DNA of 52,742 bases from Candidatus Enterocloster faecavium (lineage in GTDB: Bacteria; Bacillota; Clostridia; Lachnospirales; Lachnospiraceae), in assembly GCA_019118585.1 (NCBI GenBank), contig DWYS01000116.1:1-52742 (forward strand), given 5' to 3'. How positions within the stretch are numbered: position 1 is the first letter of the stretch; each line of letters begins with the position of its first letter. The position numbers were made by a program, and so were the translations under genes. The notes beneath the pieces were generated by a model. The model saw nothing but the letters and a program-made list of their open reading frames with translations, was not told where the DNA came from and ran no database searches. This document shows positions 8,302 to 17,136 of the stretch, in pieces.

Positions 8302-9480
8302 TTATTTCTGTATCTGTATCTTTCCCCTTGTCATGACCAGCTGGATTTCAATATTCTCATTAAACAGCAAAAGATCTGCATCCTTTCCCTGGCATATAGA
8401 CCCCTTCCATCGGTCAATCCCTAAAAGCTTAGCAGGAGTTAGGGTCATCATCTTTACCACCTCATAAAGCGGAGCATCTGTCAAATGGTACATTGTTCTA
8501 ACCAAACGGTCATCCGTTGCCACACTGCCTGCAAATGCCGTTCGGTCCGGCAGTTTTGCTACTCCATCCTCTACGATCGTATCCATACCCGTATCCTTAT
8601 TTCCTAATACATAATGCCCTTCCGGCATGCCAGCCCCTCTCATGGAATCTGTAACCAGACAGATCCTATCTGCACCTTTAATCTTATAAATCAGCTGCAG
8701 CAGTTCTGCCGGTAGATGGCAGCCATCCGCAATCACTTCAACGTATAAATCATCCAATAAATAACCGGCCTCGATTGCCCCTCCAATGCGGAATGCATTT
8801 CTTCTTTGAACTCCTGACATTCCAGAATAAAAATGAGTTAAGGCCGAAATTCCATTCTCATAAGCCTCCATTACTTCACTGCAGGTAGCATCTGAATGGG
8901 CCAGAGAGGCTACAATTCCATGTTCCCTCAAAAATTGCAGAAACTGGTGTCCCCCCTCCAGTTCCACTGCAAATGACCAACGGATAATTCGGTTGCTAAT
9001 CTCCACCGCTTTTATATACTCATCAGGATCTGGGTTTCTCAAATATTTTGGATCCTGAGCTCCCCGCTGGCTATAAGAGAAATAGGGACCTTCCAAATGG
9101 AGTCCTAAAATATGAGGCAGATCGTCCCTCTTCAGTTCCACCTGATTAAACATTTCCAGCGTCTCAAAAAGGGATTCTTTCGTACTAGTAATCGTAGTTG
9201 GAACTAGAGCGGTTGTCCCATGCTCCATATGTTTTCGACATGCCTGATATACCGCTTCCAGACTCCCGTCCATAAAATCTGCATTTCCAGCTCCATGGGT
9301 ATGGATATCAATAAATCCGGGAGACAGATAGTTTCCTTTTCCGTCAATTACCTGATCAGCTTCCATTCGGCAGCTCTTCCCATAGCTCACATCCGCAATT
9401 TTCCCTCCCTGGGTTACAACTTCTCCGTCCCGTATTCCTGTAGGAGTAACAATTCGCACATTGGTAAATTTAATTGACAT
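8302..9480 (-). CDS. nagA: N-acetylglucosamine-6-phosphate deacetylase
   Basis: The ORF extends to 9582, but the ATG at 9480 (MSIKFTNVRIVTPTG) follows a purine-rich GGCGGAAAG and matches the family start, giving 392 residues. It is an amidohydrolase TIM-barrel enzyme: FIDIHTHGAG is the first metal motif, then GLHLEGPYFS with the metal-binding Glu, SLAHSDA, THFYSGM and the catalytic Asp in LVTDSMRGAG. It deacetylates GlcNAc-6-P to GlcN-6-P, the substrate of NagB encoded in the same operon. It is the last gene of the lacI-nagB operon, 25 bases after the SIS gene. No clear terminator separates it from the SRP RNA promoter. Confidence 0.93.
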   Translation of the reverse strand: MSIKFTNVRIVTPTGIRDGEVVTQGGKIADVSYGKSCRMEADQVIDGKGNYLSPGFIDIHTHGAGNADFMDGSLEAVYQACRKHMEHGTTALVPTTITSTKESLFETLEMFNQVELKRDDLPHILGLHLEGPYFSYSQRGAQDPKYLRNPDPDEYIKAVEISNRIIRWSFAVELEGGHQFLQFLREHGIVASLAHSDATCSEVMEAYENGISALTHFYSGMSGVQRRNAFRIGGAIEAGYLLDDLYVEVIADGCHLPAELLQLIYKIKGADRICLVTDSMRGAGMPEGHYVLGNKDTGMDTIVEDGVAKLPDRTAFAGSVATDDRLVRTMYHLTDAPLYEVVKMMTLTPAKLLGIDRWKGSICQGKDADLLLFNENIEIQLVMTRGKIQIQK

Positions 9481-9505
9481 CTTTCCGCCCTTCTTTCCAT
9501 CGCTT

Positions 9506-10267
9506 TTATAGGCACCTAACTCGATCCCTGAATTCTGACAGGAACTGATTATTCCATTCATCTCCACCTGGAGCATTCCCACTTCTCCACACCGGCGGCT
9601 GAACTCCTTCCTCCACCAACATATTAATCGCTTCTAATACAATGCTATTCATAACATAAGCATTAGCAAAAGTACTTAGAGCTCCTATTTTCTGCGGGAA
9701 GCCCTCCAACGCTATTGCTGCATCCCCGGTTTGAATCTTACAATCTACCGCGATATCCACAATTTCATGAAGATTTTTTTTAGAAGGATGGCGGGCCGGA
9801 TGATCCTTTGCACACTCATTAGCGTGCGAAACTGAACTTACTCCAATCACTGTCGCTCCGTTCTTTTTGGCGGTAAGGGCTGCATCAATAGTAGCCGAAT
9901 TAATTCCATATGCATTTACTACAATTAGCAGATCTCCTTCTCCAATCCCGTAGTCATTGACTACAATGCTTCCGTATCCTGCCAATCTTTCTGTCTGCAT
10001 AGATTTCAGTGCACCGCAGCTCAGCATCGTCTCCTGATTCAGCATTGCACTAATATGCATAAGTCCTCCGGCTCGAAAAAAAACTTCCATAGCAGCCAGG
10101 TTAGAATGACCTCCGGGACCGAATACGTAAACCAAACGGTTTTTCTTAACCTGATCGGCCACTGCACGAGCTGCACGGAGAATTGATTCTTTTTCTTCAC
10201 AGTGTATCTTCTCAATAATAGAAAAGACTTTTTCTTGATACACATCCATAAGCTTCCCAGACTCCAT
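9506..10267 (-). CDS. SIS-domain sugar phosphate isomerase-like protein
   Basis: 253 residues with a single SIS (sugar isomerase) fold: the phosphosugar-binding segment VYVFGPGGHSNLAAMEVFF near residue 47, a central LLIVVNAYGINSATIDAALTAKKNGATVIGVSS, and a C-terminal helix FANAYVMNSIVLEAINML. It resembles stand-alone 'sugar isomerase domain-containing' (UPF0309-like) proteins found in sugar operons, not the two-SIS GlmS type. Its place between the ceramidase-like gene and nagA suggests it acts on an amino-sugar phosphate, but the reaction is unknown. The first ATG has GAGAGGT upstream; a second ATG seven codons in is also possible. Confidence 0.75.
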   Translation of the reverse strand: MESGKLMDVYQEKVFSIIEKIHCEEKESILRAARAVADQVKKNRLVYVFGPGGHSNLAAMEVFFRAGGLMHISAMLNQETMLSCGALKSMQTERLAGYGSIVVNDYGIGEGDLLIVVNAYGINSATIDAALTAKKNGATVIGVSSVSHANECAKDHPARHPSKKNLHEIVDIAVDCKIQTGDAAIALEGFPQKIGALSTFANAYVMNSIVLEAINMLVEEGVQPPVWRSGNAPGGDEWNNQFLSEFRDRVRCL

Positions 10268-10285
10268 ACTACTTTACCTCTCTTT

Positions 10286-11536
10286 CTAATCTTTCATACT
10301 TTGAATTGCCGCCTTAATTTTCTTTTCAACCCCCGACGAATACGTTCCGGACAGTGCAAAATATTTCGCAGATTCATCTGGCTCATAGCCTCCATCTTTA
10401 ATCTGCTGTTCTGTCATTACATATCCGATCATTCCATTGGCGTATCCTACACAGATTGCATCTGGAAACAGTTGTTTTATATCAGTACTGTAAAATTGGG
10501 AAACTTCCGCATTAAAAAGAAATACGCACAATGAATCTCCATAACGAATACTGCTTATTTGCAGATTTTCAAAATCTTTGTTTCCTTTTTCTAAAACTTT
10601 TCCAGCCCACTGTCTTTCAAGATCCGTGGAAGAAAATCTTTCCGCTTGCTCCAGCCATTCCTCTGACTTTATATTTTCCAGCCTTAAAGGAACTTCCATT
10701 TGTTTTAAAGTCAAATATCCCTCTACAATCCTGCATGTTTTTTTCTCTATACGCTCAACTGCTTCCTCTAATTCCTCCGCAAAACATTGAACTTGACTCC
10801 AATCCGCCGATATAAATCGATCTCCCAACGTACAATTCGGCCTTAAATCCCCAGTGAAACCTTGTAAGAACATACTGATGCAGCCTGGTGTCTTTTCGTC
10901 CAGCTTTCTCAAAAGCACTCCTGGGTAATCCCCATGGATTTGGTTATCTGAAGAAAGGTTTGCATGGCATGGATAATGAATCCAACGCCCTTTTATTGTA
11001 CCATCTAATCTTTGAAAATGAATCACTGTCAACTGATGATCTGCCCGCACTTTATAGTTTGGTCTCATCTCTACGATTCCGTCCCATTTTAACCGCCTGT
11101 ATACATTAAGGGCAGCTTCCCCATCATAGCGCTTAATAGTTACCTTCTCCAGTGATTTACCAGCTTCTCCTACTGTCTGAACTACCTGTGTCAAAAGCTG
11201 CCTGGCATACTCCGGGCTGTAGGTTTCCAGCTCTTCTGTAAACAGATTACCAGTAGGAGGGCCCGAATGATTGTGAGAAGCAATAAAAAATATCTCCTCC
11301 GCCTTTAGTCCCAAACGACACCAAAGTTCATTCTTGGCCTTCTCTACAAAGTCCGTTCCCCACCAAAGCAAATCTCCATAGACCAATACCAGACGAATTC
11401 CATCGTTCTCCTGCCAATGTACTCTTATATAGATATCCTCCAAAACACCCTCAAATGTTCCCTTTCTCTTGGCATATCCGCAAAGCCTTACAGGCATTTC
11501 AGGGGTAATGCAAGATTTTGCTACACCTAATTTCAT
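10286..11536 (-). CDS. Neutral/alkaline ceramidase N-terminal domain-like protein
   Basis: 416 residues, no signal peptide, so presumably cytoplasmic. The N-terminal part (MKLGVAKSCITPEMPVRLCGYAKR), the internal EIFFIASHNHSGPPTGN and the WIHYPCHANLSSDNQIHGDYPG and FLQGFTGDLRPN motifs fit the zinc-dependent neutral ceramidase N-terminal domain family, in which His residues of SHNHSG and the CHAN segment bind zinc. True ceramidases are secreted and much longer. Short versions like this occur in bacterial sugar-utilisation clusters and have no established substrate. An amide or glycoside hydrolysis step on an imported amino sugar is an inference from context. It lies 9 bases after the AGE gene and 18 before the SIS gene. 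Confidence 0.72.
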   Translation of the reverse strand: MKLGVAKSCITPEMPVRLCGYAKRKGTFEGVLEDIYIRVHWQENDGIRLVLVYGDLLWWGTDFVEKAKNELWCRLGLKAEEIFFIASHNHSGPPTGNLFTEELETYSPEYARQLLTQVVQTVGEAGKSLEKVTIKRYDGEAALNVYRRLKWDGIVEMRPNYKVRADHQLTVIHFQRLDGTIKGRWIHYPCHANLSSDNQIHGDYPGVLLRKLDEKTPGCISMFLQGFTGDLRPNCTLGDRFISADWSQVQCFAEELEEAVERIEKKTCRIVEGYLTLKQMEVPLRLENIKSEEWLEQAERFSSTDLERQWAGKVLEKGNKDFENLQISSIRYGDSLCVFLFNAEVSQFYSTDIKQLFPDAICVGYANGMIGYVMTEQQIKDGGYEPDESAKYFALSGTYSSGVEKKIKAAIQSMKD

Positions 11537-11545
11537 ACATCTCTC

Positions 11546-12793
11546 CTAATCTTCGTGAGTCAGCTCCACAATTTTGATAAAATTGCGCATAATGTGAAAC
11601 GGATCTTTTACAGGAAGTGCTACCACTTTATCTTGCGGCGTTCCGTCCCTTTGTCTGATCTGAATCCATTCTCCGATCTGTGTATTTGGGAATACAGAGA
11701 ATACGTAATCAAAGGCCCTCTGGTACCACTCCCAATAAATCACTTTATCCGTTAATTGATAAAGCAGCAATGTGGTATAGAGAATTTCTGAATGAGGCCA
11801 CCATAGTTTCATATCCCAAGTATCCAAAATTAGCCTCTCGTATGCACTGTCTCCTTTCTCACCAACAGGCATTCCACCGCTTCGGTCAACAAATCGCAAA
11901 AGACCTCCATAAACAGAGTCCCATCCTTTTTCCATTGCATTTAAAGCCGATAACTCCAACTTTTCCATCTGCGTATCCAGTGCACCGTATTTTTGCAGAA
12001 ATTCTGCCATAAACCATACATCTTCTATTGTATGGCCCGGATTCATATGACGGTCCAATAATTTTAATCCATAGTTTTCTTCTGTCGAAATATGTTCTCG
12101 AATAAAGCCATCTCTATAAAATTCGTTCAAAATTTCTGAAACTTTTGACAATCCATACTCAATTGTTTTAGTAGAATCAATTTCACAAGCCTCTTGCATT
12201 TCTGCAAATTCAAAGGAAGTGTTCACTAAAATCATTGGAATAGAATGCATCCGGTATCCCTCTGGAACAGGATAAGGTTCTGTCAAATAATCTCCTTGGG
12301 CAATTCGTTTTTGAATGCTTTCAAAAAGTCGTTCTGTTTCATTTAAGCACGATTGATCTCCTGTCACTCTGATATACGCGGCCAGCCCAATCAGAGCAAA
12401 ACAATCTGCAAATATGCTTGTATCACTACGACCTAATTCAGGATCAATTACCGGCTTTCCTTCTCTGCTTAAAAGAAAATGGCAGCGGCCATCCGGGCAA
12501 AGAGAATACTTCAGTAAAAAATCCTTTGTGCCTTTCATCTGCTTCAAAAGCAGTTCTCCAGATATCTTGCAGAAAACGTTTTCTGCCGTAAGTTGATAAA
12601 GTTTGCTTAAAATCCAAAGATATCTCCCTTGGGACCATGTAAACTTTTGATCACTCAATATTTGATCGCCTGTGTTATTAATACAATTTAAAATCCCCTG
12701 ATTTTTTTCATCGTATTTTGACTGCCAATACGGGAAAAAATTATCTTGAATTTGAGAGACATAAAACGAAAAGATTTTTTCTTTGTCTATCAT
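11546..12793 (-). CDS. N-acylglucosamine 2-epimerase (AGE) family protein
   Basis: 415 residues of (alpha/alpha)6-barrel type. Recognisable AGE-family elements are SQGRYLWILSKLYQL near residue 54, GRSDTSIFADCFALIGLAAY, the histidine-bearing LDRHMNPGHTIEDVWFMAEFL, WWPHSEILYTTLLLY and the C-terminal VKDPFHIMRNF. The conserved Arg and the two late His residues are those expected for epimerisation or isomerisation at C2 of a sugar. Family members interconvert GlcNAc and ManNAc, mannose and glucose/fructose, or cellobiose. In this operon an N-acylhexosamine substrate is most likely. Codon use is slightly more AT-rich than in the flanking housekeeping genes. A short gap to the ceramidase-like gene implies co-transcription. 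Confidence 0.8.
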   Translation of the reverse strand: MIDKEKIFSFYVSQIQDNFFPYWQSKYDEKNQGILNCINNTGDQILSDQKFTWSQGRYLWILSKLYQLTAENVFCKISGELLLKQMKGTKDFLLKYSLCPDGRCHFLLSREGKPVIDPELGRSDTSIFADCFALIGLAAYIRVTGDQSCLNETERLFESIQKRIAQGDYLTEPYPVPEGYRMHSIPMILVNTSFEFAEMQEACEIDSTKTIEYGLSKVSEILNEFYRDGFIREHISTEENYGLKLLDRHMNPGHTIEDVWFMAEFLQKYGALDTQMEKLELSALNAMEKGWDSVYGGLLRFVDRSGGMPVGEKGDSAYERLILDTWDMKLWWPHSEILYTTLLLYQLTDKVIYWEWYQRAFDYVFSVFPNTQIGEWIQIRQRDGTPQDKVVALPVKDPFHIMRNFIKIVELTHED

Positions 12794-12811
12794 ATGGCCG
12801 CCTCCTTTTAT

Positions 12812-14326
12812 TTATTTTGAACCCAGTTTATTCATTAACTGTTCTACATCCGACGGAACCTCTTTCTTCAAAACATACTGATTAACCAAGCCAACCGCAG
12901 CAAATACCACAAAAGAAGTAAACAAGGGCGCAATCAATTCAATGTCAGTTTCCAGCTTAAGTCCCATTTTTGTTGCAACAAACACGCCCAACCCCGCCAA
13001 AATTGAAGCAATTGCCGCTTTGCTGTCGCAGTGTTTGAAAATCGGAAGCAATCCCAGAAGAAGAGGTATTGCTGTCGGTCCTAAAAGAGCCGCAAACCAG
13101 GAGAGAATCATTCCAGTTACACCGCCAAACTGTTCATTCATCAATCCTACGATTACAGTACATGCTGTAAACAAAACCGTAGTTAATCTAGCCACATATA
13201 GAGATTTCTTTCCTTCCAGCGTCTCTATTGCCGGGAAAAATTTAGGAAGAACATCTCTTGTAATAACAGCGGATATAGTATTAACATCTGAATTGCACAT
13301 GGACATTGTCTGTGCAAACATAGCCGCCAGAACCAGCCCCACCAGACCTACCGGGAGGAATTTGCCTGCCAGACTGGCATACAAGCTCGCCTCCGCTTCC
13401 GCCTGAGTTAATCCCGGGAAGATAATCGGCCCGCACCACATGGGGAAAAACAAGATTAAAGGCCAAATCACATAAAGAGCCGATGACAAAAATGCCGCCT
13501 TCTTAGCTTGCTTATCATCTGAGGTCGAAATAAATCTTGCCGCAAGATTCCACGTTCCGCCGCTGTAGCTGAAAAAGATTACGAAAAAGTAAAGTAGCGT
13601 CCAGGAAACAGAGCCCTGTCCTCTTCCAGCGTTAAAAATAGTCAGATGGCCTTCTGGCAGAGCCTGCGCCACAGTTCCGAGGGTAAGGCCGTAATCTCCC
13701 AAATGCATTAAAACAGAGAAAAACAGAAAAAGACCCGCTAATAGAGTAACCATAAACTGTACAAAATCAGTAAGCAGATCCGCCATAATTCCACCGATTG
13801 ACACATAAATCATGGAAGCCATGCTTCCCAGGATAATACCAAGCCAAATAGGAAGACCGGTAAACCCATAAAGCAAAATCCCCAGAGAAGCCCACTTAGC
13901 ACCTACATCCAATAGCTTCACCACAATGCCGGAAATAGCAACCAGCATCTGCGTTGGTGTATTATACCGTACTCTTAAATACTCCGTCGGTGACTCAATT
14001 CCCAAAGCCTGGCGTAGTCTCGGCCATCTCGGCACAATTGTTACTGCGCTGATGGACATAGCCAAAGCGATATTAATCGCCCACCAAAAGTAAATCGCCG
14101 TTCCCTGAGCATACGCGATTCCCGCGTATCCTACGAATACTACACCAGAATATCCCGATACATGGTGAGAAATTCCAGAAAGCCACCACGGCACTTTTCC
14201 GCCTCCGACATAAAAATCTTCCGAACTTTGTACTGTTCTTTTCGACCATATACCAATGCCAATAATAATTAAAAAAAACAGCGACAGCGTTACATAATCG
14301 ATTGGCTCCATATAACCTATGTTCAT
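12812..14326 (-). CDS. Sodium:solute symporter (SSS family)
   Basis: 504 residues, a multi-pass membrane protein of the LeuT-fold SSS family (relatives: SglT, PutP, NanT-type sialic acid symporters). It begins YVTLSLFFLIIIGIGIWSKR, then FYVGGGKVPWWLSGISHHVSGYSGVVFVGYAGIAYAQG, with the conserved GxxPxW region and further helices such as GLVGLVLAAMFAQTMSMCNSDVNTISAVITRDV, the classic SSS signature. It probably brings in the sugar handled by the AGE, ceramidase-like, SIS and Nag enzymes. Its ATG overlaps the stop of the upstream 264-residue membrane protein (ATGA), with AGGAGG in the end of that gene, so translation is coupled. Confidence 0.9.
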   Translation of the reverse strand: MNIGYMEPIDYVTLSLFFLIIIGIGIWSKRTVQSSEDFYVGGGKVPWWLSGISHHVSGYSGVVFVGYAGIAYAQGTAIYFWWAINIALAMSISAVTIVPRWPRLRQALGIESPTEYLRVRYNTPTQMLVAISGIVVKLLDVGAKWASLGILLYGFTGLPIWLGIILGSMASMIYVSIGGIMADLLTDFVQFMVTLLAGLFLFFSVLMHLGDYGLTLGTVAQALPEGHLTIFNAGRGQGSVSWTLLYFFVIFFSYSGGTWNLAARFISTSDDKQAKKAAFLSSALYVIWPLILFFPMWCGPIIFPGLTQAEAEASLYASLAGKFLPVGLVGLVLAAMFAQTMSMCNSDVNTISAVITRDVLPKFFPAIETLEGKKSLYVARLTTVLFTACTVIVGLMNEQFGGVTGMILSWFAALLGPTAIPLLLGLLPIFKHCDSKAAIASILAGLGVFVATKMGLKLETDIELIAPLFTSFVVFAAVGLVNQYVLKKEVPSDVEQLMNKLGSK

Positions 14327-15117
14327 TTGTTTGCCTCCTTTTTTAGAAACTCAATTCTCTCCTTCATATACCATTCGTTCATTCCCTTAACTTCCTGCTT
14401 TTTGCTTCCACCTTCCTCCTTTTCTGTTTTTTTAATAAACGCTTCCAACTGACCGATACTGAAATACTGAAGCATAAACTGATCTAATTGCCGGTCCCCT
14501 TTAGAAATCATATTGTTCCAACTCAGCAGAAGAACCAAAAGGATCAAAACCATCACAGCCGGAGCAACCATATCAAACCAAAAGGGCTGGGTAAAAATTC
14601 TTCCCGTACTACGATTATATAAATACAGAACGAGCAAATTTCCCACCAGAAGGAAAGCATCAATCAAGCCAAACAGATTCTTCTGAGGGATTCCAAGAAG
14701 ATATTTTCCGATTTCCCTCATAGCTGTCATGCGAATCTGCACTGGATCTTCTTTTTCCAAAAAGCGTTTTTGCAGGACAAGCCCCCTTCGGTCTCCCGCT
14801 TTTATAAGAGGAAGAAATGCTCCATCCCGTATATAACGTCCGCCCTTTTCCAATTTTCCCTCAAGAATATAGACATCCACATTCCATTCTTCTAAGTCAG
14901 AAAAAATTTTTTGTCCTAATTCCGGATCCGCAAATACATTCGAAGGGAACCATACCAACTTTCGGACCAGCCAGACTAAAATTCCCCCTCCAACAATTGC
15001 AATTAACAGGCAAACCGGAAGAAACAAACTGCATAGAAGCATTGCCTCTCCTAAAAACAAAATATAAAGAATGAATGCCAAAAGGAACCATCCAACAACG
15101 CTTTTTGAATCTTTCAT
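14323..15117 (-). CDS. Membrane protein of unknown function, coupled to the symporter
   Basis: 264 residues. Two N-terminal hydrophobic segments (FLLAFILYILFLGEAMLLCSLFLPV; LLIAIVGGGILVWLV) are followed by a soluble part of about 100 residues, then two more (LIDAFLLVGNLLVLYLY; MVAPAVMVLILLVLLLSW) and a charged C-terminal tail rich in Lys/Glu. I do not recognise a named family. The segment RGLVLQKRFLEKEDPVQIRMTAMREIGKYLLG has the spacing of the M48/M56 peptidase zinc motif (HExxH), but His is absent (REIGK), so any resemblance would be to an inactive relative. It overlaps the symporter start by 4 bases and follows nagB by 13 bases. A role in assembly or control of the symporter is inference. 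Confidence 0.65.
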   Translation of the reverse strand: MKDSKSVVGWFLLAFILYILFLGEAMLLCSLFLPVCLLIAIVGGGILVWLVRKLVWFPSNVFADPELGQKIFSDLEEWNVDVYILEGKLEKGGRYIRDGAFLPLIKAGDRRGLVLQKRFLEKEDPVQIRMTAMREIGKYLLGIPQKNLFGLIDAFLLVGNLLVLYLYNRSTGRIFTQPFWFDMVAPAVMVLILLVLLLSWNNMISKGDRQLDQFMLQYFSIGQLEAFIKKTEKEEGGSKKQEVKGMNEWYMKERIEFLKKEANK

Positions 15118-15130
15118 TCAACTTCACCTC

Positions 15131-15880
15131 TTATAATTCTGCCGCACCATCCAAGTCTGTGAACATAAAGCATGTACCGGACTGGCGAAGGCGACTGGCC
15201 GGACAATGTTCGCTGATAGGGCCTGTCAATGTCTCCGCCAATGCATGCGCTTTCGTTGTACCGGGAACCATGCAGAACAAATAATCAGGTTTTGTCAGAA
15301 CTGGAACTGTCAGCGTCAGTGCATGAGTCGGAACCGCATCAAAATTTGGAAAACATCCGTCATGGACCTGCTGAATACGGCAGACCTGATCTAATTTGAC
15401 AACTTTTATCTTACATGGATCGGAAAAATCCGCCGGCGGGTCATTAAATGCCAGATGTCCATTCTCCCCAATTCCCATAAAGGTAATATCTGCAGGATAC
15501 TTTTCTAAAATTTCCGCATAACGGGCGCATTCCTGTTCTGGAGCGTTGGCGCCATTAATCAGATTTACTGAGGCAAACGGCACTTTTCTAAAAATATTCC
15601 GGCTGAGGAATTCATTGAATGAATCCGGATGCCCCACACCAAATCCCAGATACTCATCCATGTGGAATCCATTTACCCTTTTCCAATCCACCTCCTCCTG
15701 GGCCAGATAGTGAAGAAATGTCAGCTGCGAAGGAGCTGCTGCAAAAATACAGTTAATCATCTCCTTTTGGCTCAACAGCTTTCTCATGATTTCTCCTGCC
15801 TTTTGAGCTGCTGTTTTTCCCATTTCCTCATTTGTCTGGCAAATGCTCAGCTGAACATTGCCATAGTTTCTGATTTCCAT
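15131..15880 (-). CDS. nagB: Glucosamine-6-phosphate deaminase
   Basis: 249 residues, close to the usual NagB length. It shows the substrate loop NCIFAAAPSQLTFLHYL, the catalytic FHMDEYLG and the hallmark ITFMGIGENGHLAFNDPPADF, plus THALTLTVPVL. It converts GlcN-6-P to fructose-6-P and ammonia, the last step joining amino sugars to glycolysis. It directly follows the LacI-type regulator (6-base gap) and lies at the head of the structural genes, whereas nagA is at the far end. It belongs to the shorter, non-allosteric Firmicutes form, since the E. coli-type C-terminal extension is missing. Confidence 0.95.
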   Translation of the reverse strand: MEIRNYGNVQLSICQTNEEMGKTAAQKAGEIMRKLLSQKEMINCIFAAAPSQLTFLHYLAQEEVDWKRVNGFHMDEYLGFGVGHPDSFNEFLSRNIFRKVPFASVNLINGANAPEQECARYAEILEKYPADITFMGIGENGHLAFNDPPADFSDPCKIKVVKLDQVCRIQQVHDGCFPNFDAVPTHALTLTVPVLTKPDYLFCMVPGTTKAHALAETLTGPISEHCPASRLRQSGTCFMFTDLDGAAEL

Positions 15881-15886
15881 ATTTTT

Positions 15887-16948
15887 TTATATCCTCCTTT
15901 TTACGGAGCCTCTGATAATCAGCTCCGGTTCTATTACAACTTTTTTCGGCTTCATCCGGCCATCTTCCATGGAATCTATTAGAAGATTCATAGCCGCTTC
16001 TCCTGTGCGGACTGCCGGCTGGCGGATTGTGGTGAGGCCCGGCACTGTCATGGACGCCATCTCAATATCATCCAAACCTGTAATTGAAATCTGTCCCGGT
16101 ACATCTACCTGTTTTTCTTTCAGCTTATTCATAATCCCAATCGCCGTAATATCGTTGATCCCAAGAACAGCATCTGGCCTAGGGTCTATCTTAAGAATTT
16201 TCTCTCCCAATACATTCCCCTTATCAAAATCTGAAAATCCCAATTCCTGTTCCTGCAGCACTCCATCTGCCAAAACCAGTTCCTGCCGGTAGGGAATTCC
16301 CGCTTCTTCTAAGGCCGTCTTATATCCTTTCAGAACCTGCTTACGGCTACTTCTGTCAAGGGGGCCGCTTGCAAACACAATCCTTTCATGTCCATTTTCA
16401 ATCAAATAAGTTGTGGCCAGCTTCCCAGCCTTTTCAAAATCAAAAATAACACTGTTCATTTGATCAGTAGTACCACTCTGGTCAAACATCACAATCGGTG
16501 GAAGTGCTCCATATCCACTCCCAATTAAATTCTTCTCCGCCTCATCCTGGACTGAAGAATATAAAATTCCTGCTACCTGCTGACGTAAAAGAATTTCCAA
16601 CTGCCTTCTTTCCAGATTCCGATCTCCAAAAGAGCTGCAAATAATCGGAGCATAATCATTTTTTATACAGCATTTTGCCACAACGGAAGTTAGCAGAGAA
16701 TAATATGGATTATCAATCGATGGAATGATGATTCCGATTTCCTTACTTTTCGCGCCTTTAAGCATCTGGCTGAATATATTGGGTCTGTAATTCAATTCCT
16801 CAGCTGCTTTCAATACACGGCTGCGCATCTGCTCGCTTACCGGATAATCCGTATTGTTTAGTACCCTGGAAACTGTTGCCGGAGATGCATTCGCAAGCTT
16901 TGCGATATCCCAAATCGTTTTTTTATTTAACTGTGACTTTTTCTCCAT
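15887..16948 (-). CDS. LacI-family transcriptional regulator of amino-sugar operon
   Basis: 353 residues. The N-terminal LacI helix-turn-helix is KTIWDIAKLANASPATVSRVLNNTDYPVSEQMRSRVLKAAEELNYRPN, with the hinge helix after it. The periplasmic-binding-protein-like effector domain starts at KSKEIGIIIPSIDNPYYSLLTSVV and ends before LIIRGSVKRR. It is the first gene of the operon and its own promoter region carries two palindromes, CAGAAAACGTTTTCTG and TAGAAAACGTTTTCTG, which are the right size and symmetry for LacI-family operators. Autorepression is therefore likely, with release by an amino-sugar phosphate or related ligand (inference). GGAGGG lies about 12 bases before the ATG. Confidence 0.9.
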   Translation of the reverse strand: MEKKSQLNKKTIWDIAKLANASPATVSRVLNNTDYPVSEQMRSRVLKAAEELNYRPNIFSQMLKGAKSKEIGIIIPSIDNPYYSLLTSVVAKCCIKNDYAPIICSSFGDRNLERRQLEILLRQQVAGILYSSVQDEAEKNLIGSGYGALPPIVMFDQSGTTDQMNSVIFDFEKAGKLATTYLIENGHERIVFASGPLDRSSRKQVLKGYKTALEEAGIPYRQELVLADGVLQEQELGFSDFDKGNVLGEKILKIDPRPDAVLGINDITAIGIMNKLKEKQVDVPGQISITGLDDIEMASMTVPGLTTIRQPAVRTGEAAMNLLIDSMEDGRMKPKKVVIEPELIIRGSVKRRI

Positions 16949-16983
16949 AACAGCATATACCCTCCAATAAATATCTTCTTAAT

Positions 16984-16999
16984 CAGAAAACGTTTTCTG
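16984..16999. promoter_or_regulatory. LacI-family operator, downstream copy
   Basis: Perfect 16-base palindrome CAGAAAACGTTTTCTG with a central CG, as in LacI/CcpA-type sites. It lies in the lacI leader about 36 bases before the ATG. Confidence 0.78.
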
Positions 17000-17091
17000 T
17001 TCGAAAACCAGACCAACTGTCTTTATAAATATCCCTTATCATGTTCCTTTCATTGGTCAATACGTTCAACTTTTATCCATCCCGCCCACAA

Positions 17092-17107
17092 TAGAAAACG
17101 TTTTCTG
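17092..17107. promoter_or_regulatory. LacI-family operator, promoter-proximal copy
   Basis: TAGAAAACGTTTTCTG, a 14-base perfect palindrome core identical to the second copy. It is centred 108 bp from that copy and begins about 22 bases downstream of the predicted transcription start. Confidence 0.78.
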
Positions 17108-17136
17108 TCATAAAACTAACTAAATACTTTTCTACT

